Source: an uncultured Alphaproteobacteria bacterium
GTDB lineage: Bacteria; Pseudomonadota; Alphaproteobacteria; RF32; CAG-239
Length of the DNA stretch: 64,000 nucleotides
Direction: 5' to 3'
NCBI GenBank assembly: GCA_910585375.1
Contig: CAJUCZ010000004.1
Span: forward strand, 24,466 to 88,465
Position numbers and translations under genes: made by a program. The notes under the pieces are model-generated. The model did no database searches and was not told the DNA's origin. It saw nothing but the letters and a program-made list of their open reading frames with translations. Positions 17,855 to 25,630 of this stretch are shown here, piece after piece (the first letter of the stretch is position 1; each line of letters begins with the position of its first letter).

Positions 17855-18127
17855 ATGAAGAATATAAAATATCAATCCAGAGCGACAAATCCGCTGAAAG
17901 CGATTCACCGGACGCTGGGTTTCGCCTTTTACTGCGAAAGGCGAAAAGACGAGATTCCGTTAAAAAAAGTCAGCAAGAAACTAAAAGTCCCAACCGAATA
18001 TATAGAAGATTTGGAATTAGGACGCGGCAAAATCAGACCGTGGCTGATAAAAGAACTTCTGGAATATTATAATAGAAAAATATCAGTCTACCTTGACATA
18101 CCGGAAGATAAGATGAAAAAGAACTAA
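17855..18127 (+). CDS. Small helix-turn-helix-like protein downstream of RNA B
   Basis: The 90-residue basic protein has an XRE-like HTH: LGFAFYCERRKDEIPLKKVS, then KKLKVPTEYIEDLELGRGKIRPWLIKELLEYY (about 21-72). The pattern 'helix, K-VS-KL-V---YI-DLE-G' fits a Cro/CI-type HTH. GGAG lies 14 bases before the ATG, directly after the terminator of RNA B. It has little identity with HTH protein A beyond the fold and length. It may autoregulate the unit; that is an inference. Confidence 0.7.
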   Translation: MKNIKYQSRATNPLKAIHRTLGFAFYCERRKDEIPLKKVSKKLKVPTEYIEDLELGRGKIRPWLIKELLEYYNRKISVYLDIPEDKMKKN

Positions 18128-18158
18128 AACAAAAGCGGGCTTAACCTCCCGCTTTTTT
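18128..18158 (+). terminator. Terminator of HTH gene B
   Basis: AAAAGCGGG-CTTAACCT-CCCGCTTTTTT directly after the HTH stop codon. Confidence 0.88.
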
Positions 18159-18283
18159 CATTTCAAAGCACCATCTCCCCCACAAACCCCGCCATAGCAT
18201 CGCGGTCCTCAGAGCAGGGTGTTAACAACCGAAGCCTCACCCGCCGGGTGCGGCCTCCCGACAGCAGCCGATGTTCGGCAAAT

Positions 18284-19729
18284 TTAACGTTGTGAAAGTT
18301 TTGTCTGCACACTCTTGGATTCGTTTTCTGCAAACATCTTGGAATAAGATTGTTTGATGTCAGCAACAATCCGTTTGAACTTTTGCAAATTCTTTCCGCC
18401 GAGATTCTCTCCTGTTGCCGCCTTAATCGTTGTCGGATTAACGCGCCGGCCTTTGTGAATCACTTCATAATGCAGGTGAGGGCCGGTAGATCTTCCGGTA
18501 CTGCCGACATACCCGATTAATTGTCCTTGCTTTACGCGCACACCGGGTTTGATGCCTTTGGCAAATTTGTTCATATGCCCGTAAGCCGTGGAATATTCGG
18601 AATTGTGTCTGATTTTGATGTAGTTGCCGTAGCCGCCGTTGTATTTTGCAACGGTAACGACACCATCTCCGCCGGCATAAATCAAAGAATTTTTCGGTGC
18701 GGCATAGTCAACACCCCAGTGGATGCGTATGTCTTTGTGAATCGGGTGTCTGCGTTTGCCGAAAGGTGAGGAAATTCTGGCCTGCTGATAAGACATCGGC
18801 TTGCGGTGCAGAAACTTCTTCATAGCCTGGCCTTTTTCATTATAATAGCCGACAGTGCCGTTTGCATCGGTATAACGATAAAGCTCCAGCTTTGTTTTGC
18901 GCAATTTAAGGGCGGCATACAAAATATCACCCGATTTTACGACTTTTCCGTCCGGAGTGATTTTGTTTTCGAAAACAATTTCAAAACGGTCGCCTTTACG
19001 CACTTCTCGGCGAAAGTCCACCGAATAAGCAAAAATTTTGATAAAGTCGCTGACGACCTTTGACGGCACGCCCTGAGCCCGAAGCGCGGTAGAAACCGTA
19101 CCATTAATGACACCGGCGGCACTGTTGACTTCTTCCACCAGCTCGTCTTTGATTTCCAGAGCCACATATTGTGCTTTGTCATTTTTCTTTAAAATGTAAC
19201 GCAAACCGATTTTTGGTTCGATTGTAATATTTTCAATACTTAAAAGTTCGTGCTTATGAGAATCGATTTTTGTGGTAACGGCAATCTTTTGCCCGACTTT
19301 CAAACTTGAGGGGTTGTAAACCTTTTTAAGAATCTGATAGAGTTTGTGAGATTCGCTGTAACCCAGCCCGAGGTCATTAAGAATAGAGATGAAAGAATCG
19401 CCTTTTTGTACAATAATTTCTTTTTCAATGGTTTTTTCAACAGATTCGCTGATGACTTTCTCAAACAGGCTGCGTATGTTGCCGACGGCATTGTCAGAAT
19501 AAGCCAGAGAAGTTTCGGGTATTTCTTCCGTGGTTTCAGCAGCGAGAGTAACTTCTTCGGCAAGATCTCTGCTGAGGTCGTCTCTGGAAACCGAGGCGCT
19601 GACATTATTATTGTTTGATAAAGACACCACAAACGCAAAAATAATGGCAACAGCATAAGCGACAGTCATTATTTTATGGTTTTTCTGGGTGTTAAAATCA
19701 AAGTTAAAATACTTTTTTAACGACTTCAT
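18284..19729 (-). CDS. M23-family murein endopeptidase (MepM/OapA-like)
   Basis: The 481-residue protein has an N-terminal membrane anchor (about 20-40, MTVAYAVAIIFAFVVSLS). A LysM/OapA-like segment follows (IVQKGDSFISILNDLGL, about 108-125), then a middle domain, and a C-terminal lysostaphin-type M23 domain. The zinc ligands are visible in HPIHKDIRIHWGVDYAAP (H...D, about 340) and STGPHLHYEVI (H-x-H, about 420). These enzymes cut peptide cross-bridges of peptidoglycan in the periplasm to allow wall growth. All ligands are present, so it is likely active. It faces away from tRNA-Asp and has no operon partner here. Confidence 0.9.
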   Translation of the reverse strand: MKSLKKYFNFDFNTQKNHKIMTVAYAVAIIFAFVVSLSNNNNVSASVSRDDLSRDLAEEVTLAAETTEEIPETSLAYSDNAVGNIRSLFEKVISESVEKTIEKEIIVQKGDSFISILNDLGLGYSESHKLYQILKKVYNPSSLKVGQKIAVTTKIDSHKHELLSIENITIEPKIGLRYILKKNDKAQYVALEIKDELVEEVNSAAGVINGTVSTALRAQGVPSKVVSDFIKIFAYSVDFRREVRKGDRFEIVFENKITPDGKVVKSGDILYAALKLRKTKLELYRYTDANGTVGYYNEKGQAMKKFLHRKPMSYQQARISSPFGKRRHPIHKDIRIHWGVDYAAPKNSLIYAGGDGVVTVAKYNGGYGNYIKIRHNSEYSTAYGHMNKFAKGIKPGVRVKQGQLIGYVGSTGRSTGPHLHYEVIHKGRRVNPTTIKAATGENLGGKNLQKFKRIVADIKQSYSKMFAENESKSVQTKLSQR

Positions 19730-19881
19730 CCGATTAATCTTTTCAGATACAAGTTAAACCAAAACAAAAAAACTATATATTTTTTTGTCGGAAAACACAA
19801 ACAAAATTATTTTACACCGTGTATAAATAAAATTGTAAACAATAGAAATGAAAATTTTTTTAACAAAATTAAAAAAAGTGC

Positions 19882-19910
19882 TTGCATTTAATTTTTTTTC
19901 CCTATATAAG
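19882..19910 (+). promoter_or_regulatory. Promoter of tRNA-Asp
   Basis: TTGCAT (19882-19887), a 17-base spacer, TATAAG (19905-19910). The transcript would start 7 bases before the mature tRNA. Confidence 0.7.
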
Positions 19911-19923
19911 AAACTCATCTTAC

Positions 19924-20000
19924 GGGGGCGTAGTTCAGCTGGTTAGAATACATGCCTGTCACGCATGGGGTCGCGAGTTCGAGCCTCGTCGCTCCCGCCA
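19924..20000 (+). tRNA. tRNA-Asp (GTC)
   Basis: A complete 77-base cloverleaf. The acceptor GGGGGCG pairs with CGCTCCC (one G-U), the anticodon loop is CTGTCAC with anticodon GTC, the T loop is GTTCGAGCC, and CCA is encoded at 19998-20000. Confidence 0.97.
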
Positions 20001-20040
20001 TTATAAAAAAAAGCTGCCTTTATGGCGGCTTTTTTTATAA
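20001..20040 (+). terminator. Terminator of tRNA-Asp
   Basis: TTATAAAAAAAAGCTGCC-TTTAT-GGCGGCTTTTTTTATAA, an almost perfect palindrome right after the CCA end. Confidence 0.88.
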
Positions 20041-20418
20041 TATCAGGGTAGCAGAGGCTCGAACTCGGAAGAGCCCGCTAAGGAAATTTTACCGAGCTCC
20101 GGTAAAATTTCTCTGCAAGAGCAATGACATCTTAGTGAAAGAGGGCGTGTGAGCAACCGAATTGAACTTAGATGCCATTGGACGAAGCTGCGAAGCAGCG
20201 TGCCTCGTTGCTCCCAAAAAACATCCTGATTAAAGCTTGTGAGCGAGAGGGCAAAGCGAAACAAGCGTTACATAGCGGTGCCCGCAGCGAGTTAGCGTTG
20301 CGAATGAAGGTAATGCTTACAAGCCGGAAAAGCCTCATCACAAATTTGAGCTGCCTTTATGGCGGCTTTTTTTATAATGTCAGGGTAGCAGAGGCTCGAA
20401 CTCGGAAGAGCCCGCTAA
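20012..20418. repeat. 70-base direct repeats downstream of tRNA-Asp
   Basis: Copies at 20012-20081 and 20349-20418 differ by one base that I can see. Each contains the tRNA terminator hairpin followed by GAGGCTCGAACTCG. That is the reverse complement of the tRNA-Asp T arm (CGAGTTCGAGCCTC) and then continues GAAGAGCCCGCTAA. The 267 bases between them carry no convincing gene but hold a hairpin of TTTTACCGAGCTCCGGTAAAA type. This looks like a partial tRNA duplication or a scar of an integrative element. Confidence 0.75.
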
Positions 20419-20489
20419 AAGTCGTCATAATTTCTTGAACATCCGTTGTGAATATCATATAATTTGATTTAAGAATAAGGAAAAAATCA

Positions 20490-21371
20490 ATGCATGACAT
20501 CTGGAATCCGTGGCACGGTTGTGTTAAAAAAAGCGAGGGCTGCCAAAATTGTTATATGTACTTTCTGGATAAACAGCGCAATCAGGACGGCCGCCGGATT
20601 TATAAAGTAAAAAACAATTTTGATTATCCGCTGCAAAAAGATAAAAACGGCCGCTATAAAATCAAAAGCGGTGAGCAGATTCGCGTCTGCATGACATCGG
20701 ATTTCTTTTTGGAAGAAGCTGATGAGTGGCGTTCGGAAGCATGGAAAATCATGAAAAAAAGGCCGGATGTCGTCTTTTTTCTGCTGACAAAACGACCGGA
20801 ACGGGTGGCAGAATGCCTGCCGCCGGATTGGCATGACGGCTGGGAAAATATTTTCTTTAACGTGACTTGCGAGAATCAGAAACGTGCCGATGAACGGATT
20901 CCGCTGCTGTTTAAACTGCCGTTCAAGCATAAAGGCATTATGGTTGCGCCGTTTGTCGGGCCGGTCAGTATTAAAAGTTACCTTCCTGCCGGACAAATAG
21001 AGCAGGTGATAGCAGGCGGCGAGAACTATGACGGCTCCCGCCCTCTGGCGTATGACTGGGTTAAAAGTCTTTATGATGAATGTGTCGGGGCAGATGTAAC
21101 CTTTTGCTTTATTGAAACCGGAACTAATTTTATGAAGGACGGCAAAACATATCATATGCCGGACAAAAGGCTGCAAAGCCGTATGGCATACAAATCCGGC
21201 CTGCAATATCAAGGAAAAGCACAGAAATTTCTGCTCGACAATATAGGACAGGGCTCATTGTTCGGAGAAGAAGTCTGGCAAAAGTCTTTCTGTTCTCGTT
21301 GTCAAACCTGCGGCAGCCGGCTGATTTGTAACGGCTGTTCCGATTGCGGCCAATGCAAAAAACGAAATTGA
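20490..21371 (+). CDS. Phage Gp37/Gp68-like (DUF5131) protein with C-terminal Cys cluster
   Basis: The 293-residue protein starts WNPWHGCVKKSEGCQNCYMY. This CxxxxxxCxxC arrangement at residues 11-21 is typical of the phage Gp37/Gp68 (DUF5131) family, which is distantly related to radical-SAM enzymes. Later family motifs are FLLTKRPERV (about 112), FFNVTCENQKRADERI and GGENYDGSRPLAYDWV. A further cluster CSRCQTCGSRLICNGCSDCGQC (about 265-287) looks like a zinc or Fe-S site. Its function is unknown; it is usually carried by phages and mobile elements. AAGGAAAAAATCA precedes the ATG, right after the tRNA-derived repeats, which fits an acquired gene. Confidence 0.85.
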   Translation: MHDIWNPWHGCVKKSEGCQNCYMYFLDKQRNQDGRRIYKVKNNFDYPLQKDKNGRYKIKSGEQIRVCMTSDFFLEEADEWRSEAWKIMKKRPDVVFFLLTKRPERVAECLPPDWHDGWENIFFNVTCENQKRADERIPLLFKLPFKHKGIMVAPFVGPVSIKSYLPAGQIEQVIAGGENYDGSRPLAYDWVKSLYDECVGADVTFCFIETGTNFMKDGKTYHMPDKRLQSRMAYKSGLQYQGKAQKFLLDNIGQGSLFGEEVWQKSFCSRCQTCGSRLICNGCSDCGQCKKRN

Positions 21372-21440
21372 CATTTGAAAAAATAATCATAAGATAACAA
21401 AACAATATACTTATTTTGTTATCTTATTATTCTTCAATCT

Positions 21441-21896
21441 ATGATAAATTATAATTATGTGAAAACTTTCAGCCGGAATGATATCCCTCTGTATATGAAC
21501 CTGTTTAAAATACTGGCTCATTTGAAGCGGAGTTACCCTGATTTTGCCCGCTGGTATTTTACCGGATTTATTCCGGGGCTGGTTAACAGGCAAAGACAGA
21601 TAATTTATGCAAAAAATGCCAAGGAACAGATTATAGCTGTCTCTTTGTTAAAGAAAACGCCGCAGGAAGATAAAATATGTTGCTTATGGATAAAAAAGGA
21701 ATATCGCCGTCGGGGCATAGCCTCGCAATTAATGTATAAAAGCCTGAAAGCTCTGGACAATCCCAAGCCGAAAGTAACGGTTTCCGAAGAAAATTATCCT
21801 GAATTTGAAGCTTTATTCAAAAAGTACGGTTTTATTTTAACTTGTATCCGCGATGATGAATACATAGCCGGAAAAAGGGAGTTCCATTTTAACTAA
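21441..21896 (+). CDS. GNAT-family N-acetyltransferase
   Basis: The 151-residue protein contains the acetyl-CoA binding core CCLWIKKEYRRRGIASQLMY (about 78-97; R-R-x-G-I/A pattern). A preceding beta strand carries EQIIAVSLLKKTP and a final strand GFILTCIRDDEYIAGKREF. The substrate is unknown. It is a single gene. The ribosome-binding site is weak (no clear AGGAGG before the ATG at 21441), so the exact start is uncertain. Confidence 0.75.
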   Translation: MINYNYVKTFSRNDIPLYMNLFKILAHLKRSYPDFARWYFTGFIPGLVNRQRQIIYAKNAKEQIIAVSLLKKTPQEDKICCLWIKKEYRRRGIASQLMYKSLKALDNPKPKVTVSEENYPEFEALFKKYGFILTCIRDDEYIAGKREFHFN

Positions 21897-21996
21897 AGGT
21901 ACTTGCGGTAAAACAGCAGGTGCCTTTTTTATACTTTATTCTTGTTTTTGCAAATTTTTGCCGCTAAACTTCAAAACAACCCGAAGGAGATGTGAA

Positions 21997-22413
21997 ATGA
22001 GTGAAAATCAGACAGAAAAAAGCCGTTGGAAAAAATTTGCCCTCTTTTGCCTGCGCAATGTCGTAAATGTCGCATTTTTTCTTTTTGCGGCTTATTATGC
22101 CTTGCTGGCATATGTTTTTCAGGTTTCCCCAACAACAAATAAAATGATGCTGGTCGGTGTCTGCTGCCTGTGGTTGATATGGATATTTGCCAAAGCGGTC
22201 ATCAAAATCGTGCTGGCATTGCTGCTGGTCGTGTTTGTAATCGCCGGTTGGTATCATGTCAGTCATTATGACGAAATTCAGTGTAAAAACAATGACGGGG
22301 TTTGGAATGCCGAAACACAAAGCTGTGAAGAAAAACTCGGTTTGTGGCAGCGGGTACAAAAGCTGTGGCAGTCCCGAACGGAAGTCAAAATCGAAAAGAA
22401 CAGGGAAAAATAA
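21997..22413 (+). CDS. Small membrane protein with a Cys-loop tail
   Basis: I place the start at the ATG at 21997, with AAGGAG at 21984-21989, giving 138 residues. The protein has three hydrophobic helices (about 20-37, 52-65 and 68-88: VVNVAFFLFAAYYALLAYVF, VCCLWLIWIFAKAVIK, IVLALLLVVFVIAGWY). A soluble tail contains two Cys (IQCKNNDGVWNAETQSCEE), a spacing often seen in small disulfide loops. I do not recognise the family. Confidence 0.7.
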   Translation: MSENQTEKSRWKKFALFCLRNVVNVAFFLFAAYYALLAYVFQVSPTTNKMMLVGVCCLWLIWIFAKAVIKIVLALLLVVFVIAGWYHVSHYDEIQCKNNDGVWNAETQSCEEKLGLWQRVQKLWQSRTEVKIEKNREK

Positions 22414-22511
22414 GTGCTTATTGTTAATTACATGGCTAAACCCTTTACTTTTCTTTATAAGCTAATAAGGTGATTAATATTTACAAAATTTAAGGACGAT
22501 AAGAACTGCTG

Positions 22512-24095
22512 ATGAAAAAATATTATTTTAAAATAAGTTCGACAGGTTTTATCTTGCTTTCGGCTCTGGTTTCCGTTACTTTCAACTATACTTTTTTGGG
22601 CAAAATATATGCCGCTGCCGGAGTACTTTTTTGTCTGTTGACCGGAATCATCTTGTTTTGTATATTTTGCGGTGCTTATTCCTTGTTGTTTATAAAAAAA
22701 GCCGAAAAATGGCTGGCGGCATTTTTTATCATCGGCAACGGTGCCGCTTTATATTTTATGCAAACCTATAATGTTGCTGTCGATAAAGTGATGATGCTCA
22801 ATGTGTTTCAGACAGATGCTGCGGAGGTCAGCGGACTGCTGAGCACGGAGATGATTCTTTTTGCCGTATCCTTTTGTGGGTTGCCGTTGTTTTTACTATA
22901 CAAAACCCGAATAGAATATTCGGACTTTAAGCGTGAAGTAAAAATCAGGCTGACTGTAATTGCTGCTTCCTTTATCTTGTCAGGGCTGATTATTTTGCCT
23001 TTTTCCGCCCGTCTTGATACTTTTGTACAAGAGCATAAAAGGCTTCTTTATACGTTAATGCCGAGTAATTATATCGATTCGACCATGTCAGCGCTTAAAA
23101 TCATACATAAACATCATGACTTCAAACCATTGGATAAAAAAGCGGAATTAAACAATTACTGGAAAGATAACGGCCGTAAAAACCTGTTTATAGTGATTGT
23201 CGGGGAGAGTGCCCGTGCCGCAAATTTTTCGTTGAATGGCTATGAGCGCGATACCAATAAGGCTCTGAGGCCGTTTGCCGATGAGATGATGATCTTCAAA
23301 AAAGCCAAAGCCTGCGGCACGTCAACGGCCATCTCCGTACCTTGCCTGTTTTCGCCTTATGAAAGAATAAACTTTGTTGCCGGTTCATCTTCCTATACCG
23401 AAAATGTTTTGGATGTGCTGGCTTATAACGGTTATCAACTTTTATGGCGGGAAAATAATTCCAGTTGTAAAGGCAACTGCAACCGTATTCCCACGGAGGT
23501 CTTCTGTCAAAACGGCAAGTGTTATGATGAGCTGATGAACGCCGGTATTGCCGAAAAGGCGCGGACAATGGGGGACAAAGCCGTGATTGTCCTGCACCAG
23601 CACGGCAGCCATGGTCCGGATTATTTCCTGCGCTATCCGGAAGAATATGAAATTTATAAACCGGTCTGCAAAGACGAGGTTCTGAAAAACTGCACGCTCG
23701 GGCAGATTCGCAACACCTATGACAACAGCATTGTATATACCAGCCATGTGGTGGCCGATTTGCTGAAAAAACTGCAACCTCTGGAAGATGAATATAACCT
23801 TGCCGTTATATATACGTCGGATCACGGCGAATCTTTGGGAGAAGACGATATGTATCTTCATTCGGCCGTGTATGATTATGCGCCTGATTATCAGACCGAA
23901 GTGCCTTTTTGGGTATGGATGCCGGATTCAGCTGTCAAAAACATGAACTACAGCCGTTCCTGTCTGCGCCGTCAAAGTCAAAAGCAAATATCGCATGATA
24001 ATATGTTTCATTCCCTGCTGGGGTTGGCCGGCGTGGAAATTGAACATTACCGTCCGGAGCTGGATATTTTTGCGCCTTGCCGGCAATCAAGATGA
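22512..24095 (+). CDS. eptA: Lipid A phosphoethanolamine transferase, EptA family
   Basis: This 527-residue member of the EptA/MCR alkaline-phosphatase superfamily has five N-terminal membrane helices (about 10-160) and a periplasmic catalytic domain. It shows VIVGESARAANFSLNGY (metal-ligand Glu232) and KACGTSTAISVPCLFS, where Thr272 aligns with the phosphoethanolamine-accepting Thr and Cys268/Cys278 with a conserved disulfide. HQHGSHGPDYF and YTSDHGESLGE supply the other zinc ligands. The enzyme moves phosphoethanolamine to lipid A and lowers binding of cationic peptides. No two-component regulator is adjacent. Confidence 0.92.
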   Translation: MKKYYFKISSTGFILLSALVSVTFNYTFLGKIYAAAGVLFCLLTGIILFCIFCGAYSLLFIKKAEKWLAAFFIIGNGAALYFMQTYNVAVDKVMMLNVFQTDAAEVSGLLSTEMILFAVSFCGLPLFLLYKTRIEYSDFKREVKIRLTVIAASFILSGLIILPFSARLDTFVQEHKRLLYTLMPSNYIDSTMSALKIIHKHHDFKPLDKKAELNNYWKDNGRKNLFIVIVGESARAANFSLNGYERDTNKALRPFADEMMIFKKAKACGTSTAISVPCLFSPYERINFVAGSSSYTENVLDVLAYNGYQLLWRENNSSCKGNCNRIPTEVFCQNGKCYDELMNAGIAEKARTMGDKAVIVLHQHGSHGPDYFLRYPEEYEIYKPVCKDEVLKNCTLGQIRNTYDNSIVYTSHVVADLLKKLQPLEDEYNLAVIYTSDHGESLGEDDMYLHSAVYDYAPDYQTEVPFWVWMPDSAVKNMNYSRSCLRRQSQKQISHDNMFHSLLGLAGVEIEHYRPELDIFAPCRQSR

Positions 24096-24162
24096 TAATG
24101 CTGGATTTTTACGGAAGAAGCATTTATATTAAAACAAAATATTTTGGGAAAGGGGAGATGCG

Positions 24163-24552
24163 ATGCCTAAAAATGCCAGTCAGTTCGCGCTGATTGAAAA
24201 AATAAAATCTTTTGTAAAAAGTACCGGACGTTTTCTCGGAGCGGATGACAAGTCCAAAATTACCGAGAATATGGCGCGCAAAATTCAGCAGACGGCCTAT
24301 GAAAAAAGCCTGACTGAGATAAAAGACGTTTATACGCCGCCGTATCTCGCCTTGGCCAAACAACTTGAAGTCGATAATTATCAGATTTTTTGTGCCGCTG
24401 TTTTTAACATGACCGAGATTGCCAAAAACAGCAGCAAACACCGCCGCGAAATTATTGAAATATTTGAAAAAGTTCAGAAGGAAGACAACCGGTCGCCGGA
24501 AATGGCGGAATATCTTGACGGGGCGTTAAAAGAACTGAAAAAATTAAAATAA
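24163..24552 (+). CDS. Conserved-looking cytoplasmic protein of unknown function
   Basis: The 129-residue helical protein has no signal peptide or membrane segment. It is rich in Lys and Glu, with segments KIKSFVKSTGRFLGADDKSK and FNMTEIAKNSSKHRREIIEIFEKVQ. GGAAAGGGGAGATGCG precedes the ATG. It sits alone, with a terminator after it. I do not recognise a family. Confidence 0.7.
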   Translation: MPKNASQFALIEKIKSFVKSTGRFLGADDKSKITENMARKIQQTAYEKSLTEIKDVYTPPYLALAKQLEVDNYQIFCAAVFNMTEIAKNSSKHRREIIEIFEKVQKEDNRSPEMAEYLDGALKELKKLK

Positions 24553-24570
24553 TCCGCTCTTCTTAAATAA

Positions 24571-24608
24571 AAAATCCGATTCCTTTTCAGAAACCGGATT
24601 TTTTTTGC
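24571..24608. terminator. Bidirectional terminator
   Basis: AAAATCCGATTCC and GAAACCGGATTTTTTTT form an imperfect stem with A and T tracts on either side. It separates the unknown gene and the convergent ppiC-like gene. Confidence 0.75.
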
Positions 24609-24624
24609 AAAACTACTGTGCAGG

Positions 24625-25452
24625 TTATTTCAACTCGGCGGCTTTCATGGGCTTGCCGTTCAAATCATATCTTTCGATTTTGGTGTTTTTGTTAATCTGC
24701 TCAAAAGTCTCTGCAATGGCGTTTTGTGTCAGACGCGCCTTAATCTGCGGTTCGACTTTGTTCAGCGGCAGCGGCTTGGTATCGCGAATGTCTTCAACCT
24801 TGATGATGTGATAACCAAACTGGGTCTTAACCGGTTTCTGCGAATATGTGCCTTTTTTCATTGCATTGGCGGCATCCCAGAATTCGGGGACCATCACGCC
24901 TTTGTTAAAATAACCAAGCTCAGCTTGTTTGTCTAAAGAATATTTGTCTGCCAAAGTATTAAACTTTTCGCCTTTTTTCAATTTGGCAATAATCTCTTGA
25001 GCCGTAGCTTCGTCTTTTACCAGAATGTGAGAAGCTTTGATTTCTTTTTCGGGTTGGAAGTTTGCCTTATATCCCTTGTAAAATTCTTCAATGGCTTTTG
25101 GGGTAACTTTTTTCTCTACCTTCTTTTCCAGATAAATCTTGCGGGCCAGTTCTTCCTGAGCAAGTTTCAGTTGTTGTTTATATTCGGCAGAGGAGGTTAC
25201 GTTGTCTTCTTGGGCAGCCTGATAAAGTACGGCGCCGTTAACATAAACTTCGACCGCTTTCGGATAAAACTCGTCAAACGGAACTTTTTTCTTCAAATCG
25301 GGATTGGCGTTATAAGCTTCTCTGATTTCGGCAACGGTAATTTTCTGTCCGTTAACCACGGCGGCAACGCCGTTTTTTCCCTCGGCCGCGGCATTGAGCG
25401 GATTCAGAAGCATAACGGAAACGGCAGCCAGAGCCAGATATTTCTTTTGCAT
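24625..25452 (-). CDS. Periplasmic parvulin-type peptidyl-prolyl isomerase
   Basis: The 275-residue foldase has a signal peptide (LALAAVSVMLLNPLNAAA). An N-terminal SurA-like chaperone region follows (about 28-130), then a rotamase domain KASHILVKDEATAQEIIAKL (about 140) through GELGYF-like AELGYFNKGVMVPEF and FGYHIIKVEDI. It catalyses cis-trans proline isomerisation and helps fold outer-membrane proteins. GGAGG lies upstream of the ATG. It is divergent from secA, so both share the 180-base intergenic region. Its location beside secA suits a role in export. Confidence 0.9.
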   Translation of the reverse strand: MQKKYLALAAVSVMLLNPLNAAAEGKNGVAAVVNGQKITVAEIREAYNANPDLKKKVPFDEFYPKAVEVYVNGAVLYQAAQEDNVTSSAEYKQQLKLAQEELARKIYLEKKVEKKVTPKAIEEFYKGYKANFQPEKEIKASHILVKDEATAQEIIAKLKKGEKFNTLADKYSLDKQAELGYFNKGVMVPEFWDAANAMKKGTYSQKPVKTQFGYHIIKVEDIRDTKPLPLNKVEPQIKARLTQNAIAETFEQINKNTKIERYDLNGKPMKAAELK

Positions 25453-25630
25453 ATTATAAATTCCTCCAAATAGAATATTAGAACTAAATCAAATATAATA
25501 CAACCGGAGCTATTTCCAAGCATTTTTTTCATGAACGTTCATAACTTTTCAAAGACAAGTTGACAATCCGGCCAATAAACACTATTTCTAAACTAAAGTT
25601 ATGTTTCAAAAGAATAAGGTATAAAAAATA

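Noticed and set aside
12771..18127. Retron, tmRNA, 6S RNA or RNase P RNA as identity of the two structured RNAs
   Set aside because: No reverse transcriptase nearby, no tag-coding segment, no long bubble helix and too short for RNase P; motifs do not match these families.
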